64,000 nucleotides of DNA from Pseudomonas quebecensis (GCF_026410085.1 NZ_CP112866.1:4091001-4155000), one strand, 5' to 3'; shown: positions 21,182 through 30,705, counted from the stretch's first letter. Numbers and translations are program-made. The notes: generated by a model from the letters alone, not told the origin.

Positions 21182-23521
21182 ATGCCCCAGCAACCGACCC
21201 TTCTTGCCCGCACCCTGCGCCAACTGCTGCTCGGCGCCAGCCTCAGCCTGACGGTGCTGCCGTCGGTCATGGCGGCCCAGACCCAGCCTTATCACATTGC
21301 CCCCGCCTCCCTTGAAGCAGCGTTGAATCAGTTTGGCCGCGAAGCCGGTGTGTTGATTTCGTTCGGCTCCGAGGTAACCGCCGGCCTGCAGAGTCGCGGC
21401 CTGTCCGGCAACTACAGCGCCGCCGACGGCCTGCAAACGTTGTTGGAAGGCACCGGCCTGCAAGCACGCGCCGAAGGCGCCAACGCCTACAGCGTGCAAC
21501 CGGCCAGCGCGCCCGCGACCATTGAGCTGGGCACCTCCAGCGTGGTCGGCGACTGGCTCGGCGATGCGGCGCAGACCCATGTGTTCGAACACCCCGGCGC
21601 CCGTGACGTAATCCGCCGCGAAGACTTCGAACGCCAGGGCGCCACCCAGGCCCGCGACGTGCTCAACCGCATCCCCGGCGTCAACGCGCCGGACAACAAC
21701 GGCACCGGTAGCCACGACATGGCGCTCAACTTCGGCATCCGTGGCCTCAACCCGCGCCTGGCTTCGCGCTCCACCGTGCTGATGGACGGCATTCCGGTGC
21801 CGTTCGCGCCGTATGGCCAGCCGCAGCTGTCCTTCGCGCCGATCAGCATGGGCAACATGGACGCGGTGGACGTAGTACGCGGTGGCGGTGCCGTACGCTA
21901 CGGTCCGCAGAACGTCGGCGGCGTGGTCAACTTCGTGACCCGTGCGATTCCGGATGCGCCCACCGTCAAAGGCGGCCTGCAGACTGAAACCAGCCCATCC
22001 TCCAGCCACGATGGCTTCAAGACCACCGGCAACCTGCTGGCCGGCGGCACTGCCGACAATGGCCTGGGTGGCGCGCTGCTGTACTCCGGCACCCGTGGCG
22101 GCGATTGGCGCGAACACAGCGACACGCGCATCGACGACCTGATTCTCAAGGGCAAGTACCAGCTCGACGACGCCAACAGCTTCAACGCCATGGCGCAGTA
22201 TTACGAAGGCCAGGCCGATATGCCGGGCGGCTTGAACGTCGCGGATTACAAGGCCGACCCGTATCAGTCCACCCGCCCCTACGACAAATTCTGGGGCCGC
22301 CGCACGATGTTAAACGTCGGCTACCGCTACGAGCAGGACCGTCGCGAGTTCACCGTCAACAGCTTCTTCACCAAGACCCTGCGCAGCGGCTACCTGGACC
22401 AGGGCTCGTTCCTGTCGTTGTCGCCGCGCGAATACTGGGTACGCGGTCTGGAAACCCGCTTCGCCCAGGGCTTCGACCTCGGCCCGACCAACCATGAAGT
22501 CGGCGTCGGCTACCGCTACATCAACGAAGCCGGCCACGAACTGCGCTACCGCACGCCGATCAACGCCAATAACCAGCAGATCCCGAGCACCGACAGCCGC
22601 AATGACCGGGACACCCGGGGCGGCACCGAAGCCAATGCGTTTTTCATCGATGACCGGATTGATATCGGCAAATGGACCTTAACCCCAGGCATTCGCTACG
22701 AGATGATCGAGTCCCAACAGACCAACAACCTCAGCAACGTCAAGTACAAGGGGGATTACAACACCGCGCTGCCGGCGCTCAATGTGCTGTATCACGTGAC
22801 CGACGACTGGAACCTCTACGCCAACACCGAAGGCTCGTTCGGCAGCGTGCAGTACAGCCAGATGCCCAACCGCGTGACCAGCGGCGAAGTCAAACCGGAA
22901 AAAGCCCGCACCTGGGAGCTGGGCACCCGTTATGACGACGGTACCCTGCGCGCGGAAATCGGCGCGTTCCTGATCAACTTCGACAACCAGTACGAAAGCA
23001 ACCAGACCAACGACTCGGTGATCGCCCGAGGCGAAACCCGGCACCAGGGCATCGAGACCAGCGTCAACTACGCGCTGGACGGTTTGAACCCGGCGCTGGC
23101 CGGCTTCGATGTCTATGCGTCCTACGCCTACGTCGACGCCACCATTCGCGAAGACGGCCCGAACAAAGGCAACCGCGTGCCCTTTTCCTCCAAGCACAAA
23201 GGCACGCTGGGCGTGGGTTACACCGAAGGTCGCTGGAAACTCAACCTGGACAGCAGCTACCAGAGCAGCCAGTTTGCCGACAATGCCAACACCCGCGCCG
23301 AAACCGCCGACGGCGCCAACGGACGCATCCCCGGCTACATGCTGTTCAGCAGTCGCGCGGCGTACGACTTCGGCCCGCAGCTGTCGGACCTGAACGTGGC
23401 CGTCGGGGTGAAAAATATCTTCAACAAGCAGTACTTCACCCGTTCGTTCGATGACAACAACAAGGGCAAATACGTCGGCGAACCGCGCACGGTGTATGTA
23501 CAGACGTCCATCGCGTTCTGA
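21182..23521 (+). CDS. fecA: TonB-dependent ferric citrate-type receptor FecA
   Basis: Outer-membrane receptor of 779 residues that imports ferric citrate and signals through its N-terminal STN domain. A signal peptide of about 35 residues ends near VMAAQ. The STN domain follows (PYHIAPASLEAALNQFGREAG). The plug contains PVPFAPYGQPQLSFAPISMG, then NMDAVDVVRGGGAVRYGPQN, which closely resembles E. coli FecA. The 22-strand barrel ends in phenylalanine (QTSIAF). I chose the ATG at 21182 because the upstream extension is not signal-peptide-like. The stop codon abuts the convergent LysR gene. Confidence 0.93.
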   Translation: MPQQPTLLARTLRQLLLGASLSLTVLPSVMAAQTQPYHIAPASLEAALNQFGREAGVLISFGSEVTAGLQSRGLSGNYSAADGLQTLLEGTGLQARAEGANAYSVQPASAPATIELGTSSVVGDWLGDAAQTHVFEHPGARDVIRREDFERQGATQARDVLNRIPGVNAPDNNGTGSHDMALNFGIRGLNPRLASRSTVLMDGIPVPFAPYGQPQLSFAPISMGNMDAVDVVRGGGAVRYGPQNVGGVVNFVTRAIPDAPTVKGGLQTETSPSSSHDGFKTTGNLLAGGTADNGLGGALLYSGTRGGDWREHSDTRIDDLILKGKYQLDDANSFNAMAQYYEGQADMPGGLNVADYKADPYQSTRPYDKFWGRRTMLNVGYRYEQDRREFTVNSFFTKTLRSGYLDQGSFLSLSPREYWVRGLETRFAQGFDLGPTNHEVGVGYRYINEAGHELRYRTPINANNQQIPSTDSRNDRDTRGGTEANAFFIDDRIDIGKWTLTPGIRYEMIESQQTNNLSNVKYKGDYNTALPALNVLYHVTDDWNLYANTEGSFGSVQYSQMPNRVTSGEVKPEKARTWELGTRYDDGTLRAEIGAFLINFDNQYESNQTNDSVIARGETRHQGIETSVNYALDGLNPALAGFDVYASYAYVDATIREDGPNKGNRVPFSSKHKGTLGVGYTEGRWKLNLDSSYQSSQFADNANTRAETADGANGRIPGYMLFSSRAAYDFGPQLSDLNVAVGVKNIFNKQYFTRSFDDNNKGKYVGEPRTVYVQTSIAF

Positions 23522-24394
23522 TCAGCTGCCCGCCAGGCACGACGGCGTGCCGGCCACCAGCGCATCGATGGCACAGCGCGTCTTGGCCGGCATGTGCGTG
23601 GCCGTCGGCCAGATCACATGGATCGGCGCAGGCTGCTCACGGCAATCCGGCAGCACCGCCTCCAATTGCCCACGCAGCACGTAATGCGCAATCAACCAAC
23701 TCGGCAACCAAGCCAGGCCGACACCCGCAATCGCGGCATCGGCCACGGCCTGGAGGTCGTCCATGATCAACGGCGAGGCGATACCGGCACGCTGCGAGGG
23801 TTGGCTGCGGTACGCGATGCCACGGTGATTGGCGAGGTCTTCGACCCGCAGGATCGGCCCCAGGCGCTTGAGGTAAGCCGGGGACGCGGCCAGCCCCACC
23901 ACCTGTTCGCCCAGGCGCCTGGCGCTGAGTCGATCGGTGTCGGGCAGCGCACCGATGCGTACGGCAATGTCGAATCCTTCCTGCGCCAGGTCCGTCAGTC
24001 GATCGGCGAAACAAATCTCCACCTCCAGCCCCGGATAACGGTCCATCAAGCCCCACAGCGCCGGCGCCGCATAGTGATGACCGAACGCCAACGGTACGCT
24101 CGCCCGCAGGCGCCCGCGCGGTTGCTGCCGACCGCTGTGCAGCACCGATTCGGCGGCCTCCAGTTCGGCTTGCGCGCGCAGACAATGCTCGTAGTACGCC
24201 TGGCCATCCTCAGTCAGACGCTGGCGACGGGTGGAGCGCTGCAACAGACAGGTGCCAAGCCGCGCCTCCAGCCGTGCCAGGCCCTTGCCGACGGCGGACC
24301 GGGTGAGGTTCAGGCGTTCGGCGGCCTCGGTCAGGTTGCCGCTTTCCACGATGTGTAGAAACAGTTCAACGCCATCGAAACGTGGAGTATTCAT
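23522..24394 (-). CDS. LysR-family regulator divergent from an MFS gene
   Basis: 290-residue LysR regulator. The N-terminal winged helix-turn-helix is FLHIVESGNLTEAAERLNLT, then RSAVGKGLARLEARLGTCLL. The effector-binding domain runs to the C-terminus. I chose the ATG at 24394 (MNTPRFDGVELF) because the family domain starts there; the upstream in-frame ATG lies in the shared promoter region. It is divergent from an MFS exporter gene across 105 bases that contain a 17-base palindrome, the classic layout of a LysR regulator and its target. Confidence 0.92.
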   Translation of the reverse strand: MNTPRFDGVELFLHIVESGNLTEAAERLNLTRSAVGKGLARLEARLGTCLLQRSTRRQRLTEDGQAYYEHCLRAQAELEAAESVLHSGRQQPRGRLRASVPLAFGHHYAAPALWGLMDRYPGLEVEICFADRLTDLAQEGFDIAVRIGALPDTDRLSARRLGEQVVGLAASPAYLKRLGPILRVEDLANHRGIAYRSQPSQRAGIASPLIMDDLQAVADAAIAGVGLAWLPSWLIAHYVLRGQLEAVLPDCREQPAPIHVIWPTATHMPAKTRCAIDALVAGTPSCLAGS

Positions 24395-24414
24395 AGCTCG
24401 ATTGTCGCCATTAA

Positions 24415-24431
24415 TTCCCTTATCGAGGGAA
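24415..24431. promoter_or_regulatory. Palindromic operator between LysR gene and MFS gene
   Basis: TTCCCT-TATCG-AGGGAA is a perfect inverted repeat with the T-N11-A form favoured by LysR proteins. A further TTCCCTT half-site lies at about 24457-24463. Both are in the divergent promoter gap. Confidence 0.6.
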
Positions 24432-24499
24432 AACTTATCACAAATAAAGAACCAGATTCCCTTGAAGATAGGCAGGTCATCCATCGCCAGGAAAACCCC

Positions 24500-26008
24500 A
24501 TGTCAACCGCCCCGTCTTTAACCGCCCGCTCAACGCACCCCGCAAGACACGCCCTTGCCCTCACCGGGGTATGCCTGGTGGCATTGATGTTCGGGTTGGA
24601 AATCTCCAGCGTGCCGGTGATTCTGCCCACACTTGAGCGAGCCCTCGGCACAGGTTTCCAGGATGCACAGTGGGTTATGAACGCCTACACCCTGGCCTGC
24701 ACCAGTGTGCTGATGGCGGCGGGCACCCTGGCTGATCGCTTTGGCCGCCGGCGCGTGCTGGTGCTGTGCCTGTGGGTATTCGGGCTGGCCTCGCTGGCCT
24801 GCGGGCTGGCCGACAGTGCCGCCACGCTGATCGCGGCGCGCTTCGTCCAGGGCATCGGCGCCGGCGCAATGATGATCTGTCAATTCGCGATTCTCTCGCA
24901 CCTGTTCCGCGAACCGGCGGCGCGGGCACGGGCGTTCGCCATCTGGGGCGTGATCGCCGGTATCGGCCTGGGCTTCGGGCCGATGGTCGGCGCGCTGATC
25001 CTCGCGGTCGCGGATTGGCGTTGGGTGTTCCTGGTGCATGTGCCGCTGACGCTGTTCACCCTGGTACTGCTGCGCGTCAGCGTGCAGGAATCCCGCGATC
25101 CGGCCGCCCATCGCCTGGATATCGGCGGCATGCTGACCCTGACGTTGGCGGTGTTTGCCCTGGTGTATTTCATCACCCAGGGCAGCGAAAACGGTTTCGC
25201 TACGCCGATGATGCTGGGCTGGGCAGGCGTGTCGGTGCTCGCCTTGCTGTTGTTTGTGCTGATCGAACGGCGCAGTGCGCACCCGATGTTCGATTTTTCG
25301 GTATTCCGCATCCGCCGCTTCAACGGCGCGTTGATGGGGTCGATCGGCATGAACGTCAGTTTCTGGCCGTTCATGATCTACCTGCCGCTGTATTTCCAGT
25401 CCGGCCTGGGCTACGACACCCTGACCACCGGCCTGGCCCTGCTCGCCTACACCCTGCCGACCTTACTGGTGCCGCCCTTGGCCGAGAGGCTGGCATTGCG
25501 CCATGGCGCCGAGCGCATCATTCCATTGGGCCTGGGTTTGATGGGGGTGGGTTTTCTGGCGATGGCGGCCGTCAACCGAGTCGAGCACGCTGCTGTCGGG
25601 TGGGTGCTGGCCAGCTGTGTGATCGCCGGGGTGGGTCTGGCACTGATCAACTCGCCGACCACCAATACCACCACCGGTTCGGTGTCGGCTGATCGCGCGG
25701 GAATGGCCTCGGGCATCGATCTGAGCGCGCGCCTGATTACGTTGGCGCTCGCCATTGCGCTGATGGGCCTGGTGGTGTTGTTCGGCATTGGTCATTACCT
25801 GGCCGGCGTATTACCCACCAGTTCGGCGCAGGAATGGCGGGCCATCAGCCAGCACCTGGCGTCGGGCAAGCTTACCGCGGTGGGGCTGAGCTCGGCGGAT
25901 GCGCAGGCGGCGCTGCGCCACGGAGCAGGCTGGGCGATGGTATTTGCCGGGCTGGGCGCGGCTGGACTTGGGCTATTGAGCAGGTATTTTTTCCGACGAA
26001 CCCAGTAA
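24500..26008 (+). CDS. MFS transporter, DHA2 (14-helix drug exporter) type
   Basis: 502-residue inner-membrane proton antiporter. The hydrophobic profile fits 14 transmembrane helices. Motif A-like sequence is seen at LADRFGRRRVLVL after helix 2 and motif C-like glycines at GVIAGIGLGFGPMVGA in helix 5. Such proteins export drugs, dyes or toxic metabolites; the substrate cannot be read from sequence. It is probably controlled by the divergent LysR gene. A strong hairpin terminator follows the stop codon. Confidence 0.9.
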   Translation: MSTAPSLTARSTHPARHALALTGVCLVALMFGLEISSVPVILPTLERALGTGFQDAQWVMNAYTLACTSVLMAAGTLADRFGRRRVLVLCLWVFGLASLACGLADSAATLIAARFVQGIGAGAMMICQFAILSHLFREPAARARAFAIWGVIAGIGLGFGPMVGALILAVADWRWVFLVHVPLTLFTLVLLRVSVQESRDPAAHRLDIGGMLTLTLAVFALVYFITQGSENGFATPMMLGWAGVSVLALLLFVLIERRSAHPMFDFSVFRIRRFNGALMGSIGMNVSFWPFMIYLPLYFQSGLGYDTLTTGLALLAYTLPTLLVPPLAERLALRHGAERIIPLGLGLMGVGFLAMAAVNRVEHAAVGWVLASCVIAGVGLALINSPTTNTTTGSVSADRAGMASGIDLSARLITLALAIALMGLVVLFGIGHYLAGVLPTSSAQEWRAISQHLASGKLTAVGLSSADAQAALRHGAGWAMVFAGLGAAGLGLLSRYFFRRTQ

Positions 26009-26012
26009 CGAA

Positions 26013-26040
26013 AAACGGGCCTGCATGTGCAGGCCCGTTT
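26013..26040. terminator. Bidirectional hairpin terminator
   Basis: A 13-bp perfect stem (AAACGGGCCTGCA / TGCAGGCCCGTTT) with a 2-base apparent loop lies between the convergent MFS gene and the RaiA-like gene. It can end both transcripts. Confidence 0.85.
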
Positions 26041-26068
26041 CCAGAGGGGATGACAGAACGGTCAGTGA

Positions 26069-26479
26069 TCAGCCGTTGAAAACGGCGCGTTCTTTTTCCA
26101 GGAACTCCTGTTCAAGCTCATCTTCGTTGACTTTGGTGGTCGGCTGGCCTTTGCCGGCAGCGCGGGGCTTGCCTTGCAATTTGCCGAAGAGGTGTTCCAG
26201 CGCGTGGTCCAGCTTGGTCGCCGCACCGTCGATGGCCTGTTCCAGGGTATCGGCCTTGTGCAGGACCGACAGCGGTTGATGGCCTTTTGGCCGCGCTTCG
26301 AGGCGGCAACTCAGATCATGGGGGCCAGGCTTGTCGCCGTTCTCATCCCGCAGGTAGACCTCGACACGGGTCAGGTCTTCTTCATAACGTTCGAGCGTGC
26401 TCTCAATGGTAGTACGTACCCACTCCTCCAGTCGGATGCTGCTTTCAATATGGTTATCGCTATTGACTTGGATTTGCAT
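26069..26479 (-). CDS. HPF/RaiA-family ribosome-associated protein
   Basis: 136 residues. The N-terminal part (MQIQVNSDNHIESSIRLEEW, then RLEARPKGHQPLSVLHKADTL) has the beta-alpha fold of ribosome hibernation factors. The C-terminal tail from about residue 100 is charged and probably disordered (GKPRAAGKGQPTTKVNEDELEQEF). Such proteins bind the decoding centre and silence ribosomes in stress or stationary phase. It stands alone, not in the rpoN-hpf operon, so it is a second, genus-specific paralogue. About 214 bases upstream are non-coding. Confidence 0.82.
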   Translation of the reverse strand: MQIQVNSDNHIESSIRLEEWVRTTIESTLERYEEDLTRVEVYLRDENGDKPGPHDLSCRLEARPKGHQPLSVLHKADTLEQAIDGAATKLDHALEHLFGKLQGKPRAAGKGQPTTKVNEDELEQEFLEKERAVFNG

Positions 26480-26693
26480 AGTTCTTCCCTTATTTCAGCT
26501 AGCTCGCGAGAGGTCACAAACTGCAACACCGTTGTGGTGAAACCATGACCTCTTGATTACACAATTGAGCACCTGCGGAAACAATTCAACCCCTTTGCAA
26601 AGATAAATCCTACATTACAAATTAACCCTGACGACGAGCAAAAACACTGTTAGGGTGGGGAGTTAGTTACATCTTCTTACGTCCTCTCGATCG

Positions 26694-27641
26694 TCATAAT
26701 TGCCCCTCTCCCAACGGGTGCACACTGCGAAAAACCGCCGCTTCCTCCACCAGCCAGTCATGCACCGCACGCACGCCTGGGTGGCTCAACGCGCCTGGGG
26801 CATACAGCAATACGTAGCGTTTGTGGTTCGGCACGGCAAGGCCGAACGGTACGATCAAGGTGCCGCGCTCCAGCTCATCATTGAGCAGGGTACGTCGTGC
26901 AATGGCCACGCCCATGCCGGCGATGGCCGCCTCGATGGTCAGATGGTTACGGTTGAAGGTGTGGCCGCGTCGCACATCGGCGTCGTGATAGCCGATGGCA
27001 TTCAAGTAGAACTCCCACTCGGCGTACTCATAACTCCCACGCCAGGCGGTGATGTCGTGCAACAGCGGGAAATGCGCCAGGTCGGCGGGGCCGTGCAGCG
27101 GTGGCCGTCCGCGCAGCAGGCTCGGCGCGCACACAGGGAAGATCTGTTCGTCGAGCAAGGCTGTGGATAAAAGTCCAGGGTAGCTGCCGTCGTTGAGGTC
27201 GATGGCCAGGTCGAAGTCGCCTTCGTGCAGGGCGACGCTGCTATCTTCGGCGACCAAGCGCAGTTGGATATCCGGAAAGCGTTGCTGCAGACGCGGCAAG
27301 CGCGGGGTCAACCACTTGCCGAGAAACGACGGGATCGATCGCAGCCGCAAGGTGCCGCTGATCATGCCCGCGTCCAGCCGCTGCAACTCGGCGTCAATGC
27401 TGCCGTAGGCCTCCCCTACCGTCGCCGCTAATCGCTGCCCTTCGGCACTGAGTTCCACACCTCGGGCGCGCCGATGGAACAGGCGAAAGCCTAGGCGCTC
27501 CTCCAATTGACGAATCTGCTGACTCACCGCCCCCGGCGTGATGTGCAGTTCTTCGGCGCAGCGGGTGAACGACAAATGCCGCGCCGCACAGGAGAAAACA
27601 TGCAGCCAGACGTAAGTCTGACCATGGAGTGGCCGAGCCAT
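26694..27641 (-). CDS. LysR-family regulator divergent from sdaA
   Basis: 315-residue LysR regulator of the GcvA-like subgroup. The helix-turn-helix is RHLSFTRCAEELHITPGAVS followed by QQIRQLEERLGFRLFHRRAR. The C-terminal effector domain is complete. It is divergent from the L-serine dehydratase gene over 137 bases with a TTTAG-N5-CTAAA palindrome next to its start codon, so it probably controls sdaA in response to serine or a related amino acid. That link is inferred from position. Confidence 0.9.
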   Translation of the reverse strand: MARPLHGQTYVWLHVFSCAARHLSFTRCAEELHITPGAVSQQIRQLEERLGFRLFHRRARGVELSAEGQRLAATVGEAYGSIDAELQRLDAGMISGTLRLRSIPSFLGKWLTPRLPRLQQRFPDIQLRLVAEDSSVALHEGDFDLAIDLNDGSYPGLLSTALLDEQIFPVCAPSLLRGRPPLHGPADLAHFPLLHDITAWRGSYEYAEWEFYLNAIGYHDADVRRGHTFNRNHLTIEAAIAGMGVAIARRTLLNDELERGTLIVPFGLAVPNHKRYVLLYAPGALSHPGVRAVHDWLVEEAAVFRSVHPLGEGQL

Positions 27642-27645
27642 ATGG

Positions 27646-27660
27646 TTTAGTCCTGCTAAA
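27646..27660. promoter_or_regulatory. Candidate LysR operator upstream of sdaA
   Basis: TTTAG-TCCTG-CTAAA is a perfect 5-5-5 inverted repeat 5 bases outside the LysR start codon and 119 bases before sdaA. The position suits autoregulation plus activation of the divergent gene. Confidence 0.5.
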
Positions 27661-27778
27661 GAGTGTCTTAGGAGAATTCGTTGGTCAGTGGTGTTACAGG
27701 CGCTCAGTATCGCGCCAATTGCGCTCGTCCTACAAAAAATGGCAGCGATTCCTACTCCATTGCTTGTAAGGCTTTAGC

Positions 27779-29155
27779 ATGGCTATCAGTGTTTTCGATC
27801 TATTCAAAATCGGCATCGGCCCGTCCAGCTCCCACACCGTCGGGCCCATGCGCGCGGCGGCGACCTTTGCCCAGGCGCTCACCGAGCAACAATTGCTCAG
27901 CCAAACGCGCCGGGTCGAAGTACGCCTGTACGGCTCGCTGTCCGCCACCGGCGTCGGCCACGCCACTGACCGCGCCTGCGTGATGGGGTTGATGGGCGAG
28001 TGGCCCGATCAGGTCGACCCTACCTCGATCAATCCGCGTATTCAGCAACTGCGCGACAGTGGCCGCTTACTGCTGGCAGGCACCGAGGACATTGCCTTCA
28101 ACTGGCACACCGACCTGCTGCTGCTCGAAGAGAGCCTGCCCTACCACCCCAACGCCATGTCCCTGCACGCCTATGGCGACCATGGTCTGTTGTGTGAAGA
28201 AACGTATTACTCGGTGGGCGGAGGTTTCATCATCGAGGCTGCCGAGGCGGCGTCGGGCATCGCGCCGGTCAGCGATGTGGCATTGCCTTATGACTTTTCC
28301 AGCGCCGCCGAACTACTGGCCCTGTGCAAACAGCACGGCCTGCGGGTGTCGGAGCTGATGATGGCCAACGAACGGGCGTGGCGCAGTGACGAAGAGATCC
28401 ACAGCGGCTTGCTGCATATCTGGTCCGTGATGCGCGAGTGCGTGGAACAAGGCCTGCGCGATGAAGGCATCCTGCCTGGCGGCCTCGACGTTCCGCGCCG
28501 CGCAGCGAAATTGCACCGTAGTCTGTTGGAAATCGGCAAACCAAATGTGATCACGTCCACCTTGTCGGCAATGGAATGGGTCAACCTGTTCGCCCTGGCC
28601 GTTAACGAAGAAAACGCCGCCGGGGGGCGTATGGTGACCGCGCCGACCAATGGCGCGGCCGGGATCATCCCGGCGGTGCTGCATTACTACATGAAGTTCA
28701 ACGCCGACGCGTCCGACGATGACGTAGTCAATTTCTTCCTGGCGGCGGCGGCCGTCGGCATTTTGTGCAAGAAAAACGCTTCCATCTCCGGCGCCGAGGT
28801 CGGTTGCCAGGGCGAGGTCGGCTCAGCCTGCGCCATGGCCGCCGCCGGTCTGGCGGACATCCTCGGCGCCACACCCGAGCAATTGGAAAACGCCGCCGAA
28901 ATCGGCCTGGAACATAACCTGGGCCTGACCTGCGACCCCGTCGGCGGCCTGGTGCAAGTGCCATGCATCGAGCGCAACGCCATCGCCGCGGTCAAGGCGA
29001 TCAATGCCACTCAAATGGCCTTGCGCGGAGACGGCAAGCACTTCATTTCCCTCGACCGGGTGATCCGCACCATGCGCGACACCGGCGCCGACATGCATGA
29101 CAAATACAAAGAGACCTCACGGGGCGGCCTGGCGGTGAGCTGGGTGGAATGCTGA
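27779..29155 (+). CDS. sdaA: L-serine ammonia-lyase (iron-sulfur type)
   Basis: Converts L-serine to pyruvate and ammonia with a catalytic [4Fe-4S] cluster. 458 residues, single-chain type: the beta domain begins [20 protein letters not shown] and contains [10 protein letters not shown]; the alpha domain follows with [20 protein letters not shown]. Cluster-ligand cysteines are expected in the [13 protein letters not shown] and [19 protein letters not shown] stretches, both intact. Control is probably by the divergent LysR gene. No other glycine/serine genes are adjacent. Confidence 0.96.
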   Translation: MAISVFDLFKIGIGPSSSHTVGPMRAAATFAQALTEQQLLSQTRRVEVRLYGSLSATGVGHATDRACVMGLMGEWPDQVDPTSINPRIQQLRDSGRLLLAGTEDIAFNWHTDLLLLEESLPYHPNAMSLHAYGDHGLLCEETYYSVGGGFIIEAAEAASGIAPVSDVALPYDFSSAAELLALCKQHGLRVSELMMANERAWRSDEEIHSGLLHIWSVMRECVEQGLRDEGILPGGLDVPRRAAKLHRSLLEIGKPNVITSTLSAMEWVNLFALAVNEENAAGGRMVTAPTNGAAGIIPAVLHYYMKFNADASDDDVVNFFLAAAAVGILCKKNASISGAEVGCQGEVGSACAMAAAGLADILGATPEQLENAAEIGLEHNLGLTCDPVGGLVQVPCIERNAIAAVKAINATQMALRGDGKHFISLDRVIRTMRDTGADMHDKYKETSRGGLAVSWVEC

Positions 29156-29217
29156 CTGCGCTGTGTGGGATCGTTTTGCTGACAGTGCCCTGAAATAGAT
29201 CACGGGCCAGAAACAAT

Positions 29218-29304
29218 TGTGGAAAGGGGCTTGCCCCCGTTATCGGCGTGTCAGCCAATAAATACTCAGCTGAAAGAGCGTTATCGGGGGCAAGCCCCTC
29301 CCAC
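29218..29304. repeat. REPIN-type inverted pair of REP repeats
   Basis: Two REP copies face each other: TGTGGAAAGGGGCTTGCCCCC at 29218-29238 and the reverse form GGGGGCAAGCCCCTCCCAC at 29286-29304. The spacer is about 48 bases. Both arms carry the GTTATCGG extension next to the spacer. This is the paired arrangement known as REPIN in P. fluorescens. It lies in the 309-base gap between sdaA and the DUF3509 gene. Confidence 0.85.
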
Positions 29305-29464
29305 TTCAGGACGGTCGTTATACGGCACGGCCCTTGCTGTAAAGCTCTTGAGGCAAACGGAATTTGTGCCCCTCAGCGACGAAGTGGCCGGTGGTCAGGC
29401 GATGCGAACTAATCCTGACACCGGTCGTCAATGACTGCATGTTCTTATCAGGCGGTAACGCACC

Positions 29465-29782
29465 ATGGACAATCCTTTTCAGATCATCACCGATACCTTC
29501 AGCCCAAAGTACCGCGTCAACTTGAGCATCCAACGGCTCGACGGCAGCATCATGCTCACCCTCTCGGATGAGACGGGCGTGGTGGCCAAGCGCATGATCA
29601 GCGCCGAGCAACGCAACGACCCCGAACGGCTCAAACGCCTGGTGCAGAGCATCCAGTTCGGAATCGCCATCGAGCAGGGCCACAGCGCCATGGAAATCCT
29701 GGCGGTGATGACCGACGGCGACAGCCACAAACTGATGCAGCCACCGCCGGCCCGCGACCTCCCGCTCAGCGTCGGGCTCTAG
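29465..29782 (+). CDS. DUF3509-family protein
   Basis: 105 residues, function unknown. The start MDNPFQIITDTFSPKYRVNL and the SIMLTLSDETGVVAKRMIS segment identify it as the DUF3509 family of pseudomonads. No signal peptide or membrane segment is seen. The last residues (PPPARDLPLSVGL) are proline-rich and probably flexible. The gene ends in a 4-base overlap with the convergent psiE-like gene. Confidence 0.8.
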   Translation: MDNPFQIITDTFSPKYRVNLSIQRLDGSIMLTLSDETGVVAKRMISAEQRNDPERLKRLVQSIQFGIAIEQGHSAMEILAVMTDGDSHKLMQPPPARDLPLSVGL

Positions 29783-30267
29783 AGCTCGCCCTTCTCGGTC
29801 TCCAGGCTCGCCTCGCCCTTGCGGCGCGGGCCTTCGACCTTCACCGAGGGGAACGCCGACGACGCATAGCGCACCACCAGAATCGCGAACGCCAACAGCA
29901 GAATCCCGCCGCACAGGTAAATGATGCCCAGATCCGGCGGATTGTGGTGGGACACGTTCGAGATCAAAAGACGCGTGAGCGCGGTGATCGCCACATAGAT
30001 CAGGAAGCGCACGGGCATGTGGTTGGTCTTGAAGTAAATCCCGACCATCGCGCCCAATTCCAGATAGATGAACAACAGCAGGATGTCATCGATCTTGATA
30101 TGCCCGTTTTCCAGCATCCCCAGAAACTCCATCACCGCTGCCCAGGCGGTTACCGCGCCAATGGCGAACAGCGCCAGATAGTGGAACGACTCGACAAACA
30201 GATTACCCAGCGACTCGGCCAGGCCATGGACCTGGTGGCGCAGCTTTTCGGCCCAGTTGATTTTCAC
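29779..30267 (-). CDS. psiE: PsiE-family phosphate-starvation-inducible membrane protein
   Basis: 162 residues with four predicted membrane helices (about 25-47, 58-78, 83-102 and 112-131). The core DDILLLFIYLELGAMVGIYF and TNHMPVRFLIYVAITALTRL are characteristic of PsiE. The function is unknown; in E. coli expression rises during phosphate starvation. No Pho box was found by eye upstream. It converges on the DUF3509 gene. Confidence 0.85.
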   Translation of the reverse strand: MKINWAEKLRHQVHGLAESLGNLFVESFHYLALFAIGAVTAWAAVMEFLGMLENGHIKIDDILLLFIYLELGAMVGIYFKTNHMPVRFLIYVAITALTRLLISNVSHHNPPDLGIIYLCGGILLLAFAILVVRYASSAFPSVKVEGPRRKGEASLETEKGEL

Positions 30268-30435
30268 GATGATGCTTCCTTAGGTCGACTCGACCGGATA
30301 ATGCGGGTTGGACGTGACGGTTGTTCTGCATGCAGAAAAAAGGCCAGAGGCGGGTATAAGATGATGGCGGGGTGACATGAGACACGTGGGAGGATGAGCA
30401 GAGTGGATACTTTGCCCATCCGAGAAGCGGATTTT

Positions 30436-30701
30436 TCAAGGATATCGCTGGCGGTCGTGTAAAACCGAGATGACCCGAATGTTGTCTGTCACTTTATAAA
30501 CGACCAGATAATTCGGGTGTACCACCATCTCTCGCGTACCGATGACACGCCCAGGGCGGTAAAGATGGGGCCTACGAGAAAGAGCCAGCACGGAGGCTTC
30601 TATTGCTTGGTTTACCTCAAGCGCAGCAACTGGACTGCAGTCGCTGATGTAATCAGTAATTTGCCGGAGTTGCACCCGCGCTGCGGGAGCCCACTCAGCA
30701 T
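30436..30701 (-). pseudogene. ParE/RelE-type toxin, start region frameshifted
   Basis: From the GTG at 30675 the frame encodes 79 residues that match the ParE core: QLRQITDYISDCSPVAALEV, LYRPGRVIGTREMVVHPNY and a C-terminal ISVLHDRQRYP. The same frame can be read further upstream as DAEWAPAARV, the usual first strand of the family, but has no start codon before a stop. An ATG at 30701 is out of frame by one base, as if one base had been lost just after it. Translation from the GTG would lack the first strand. The toxin is therefore probably inactive. Confidence 0.7.
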
Positions 30702-30705
30702 CGCC

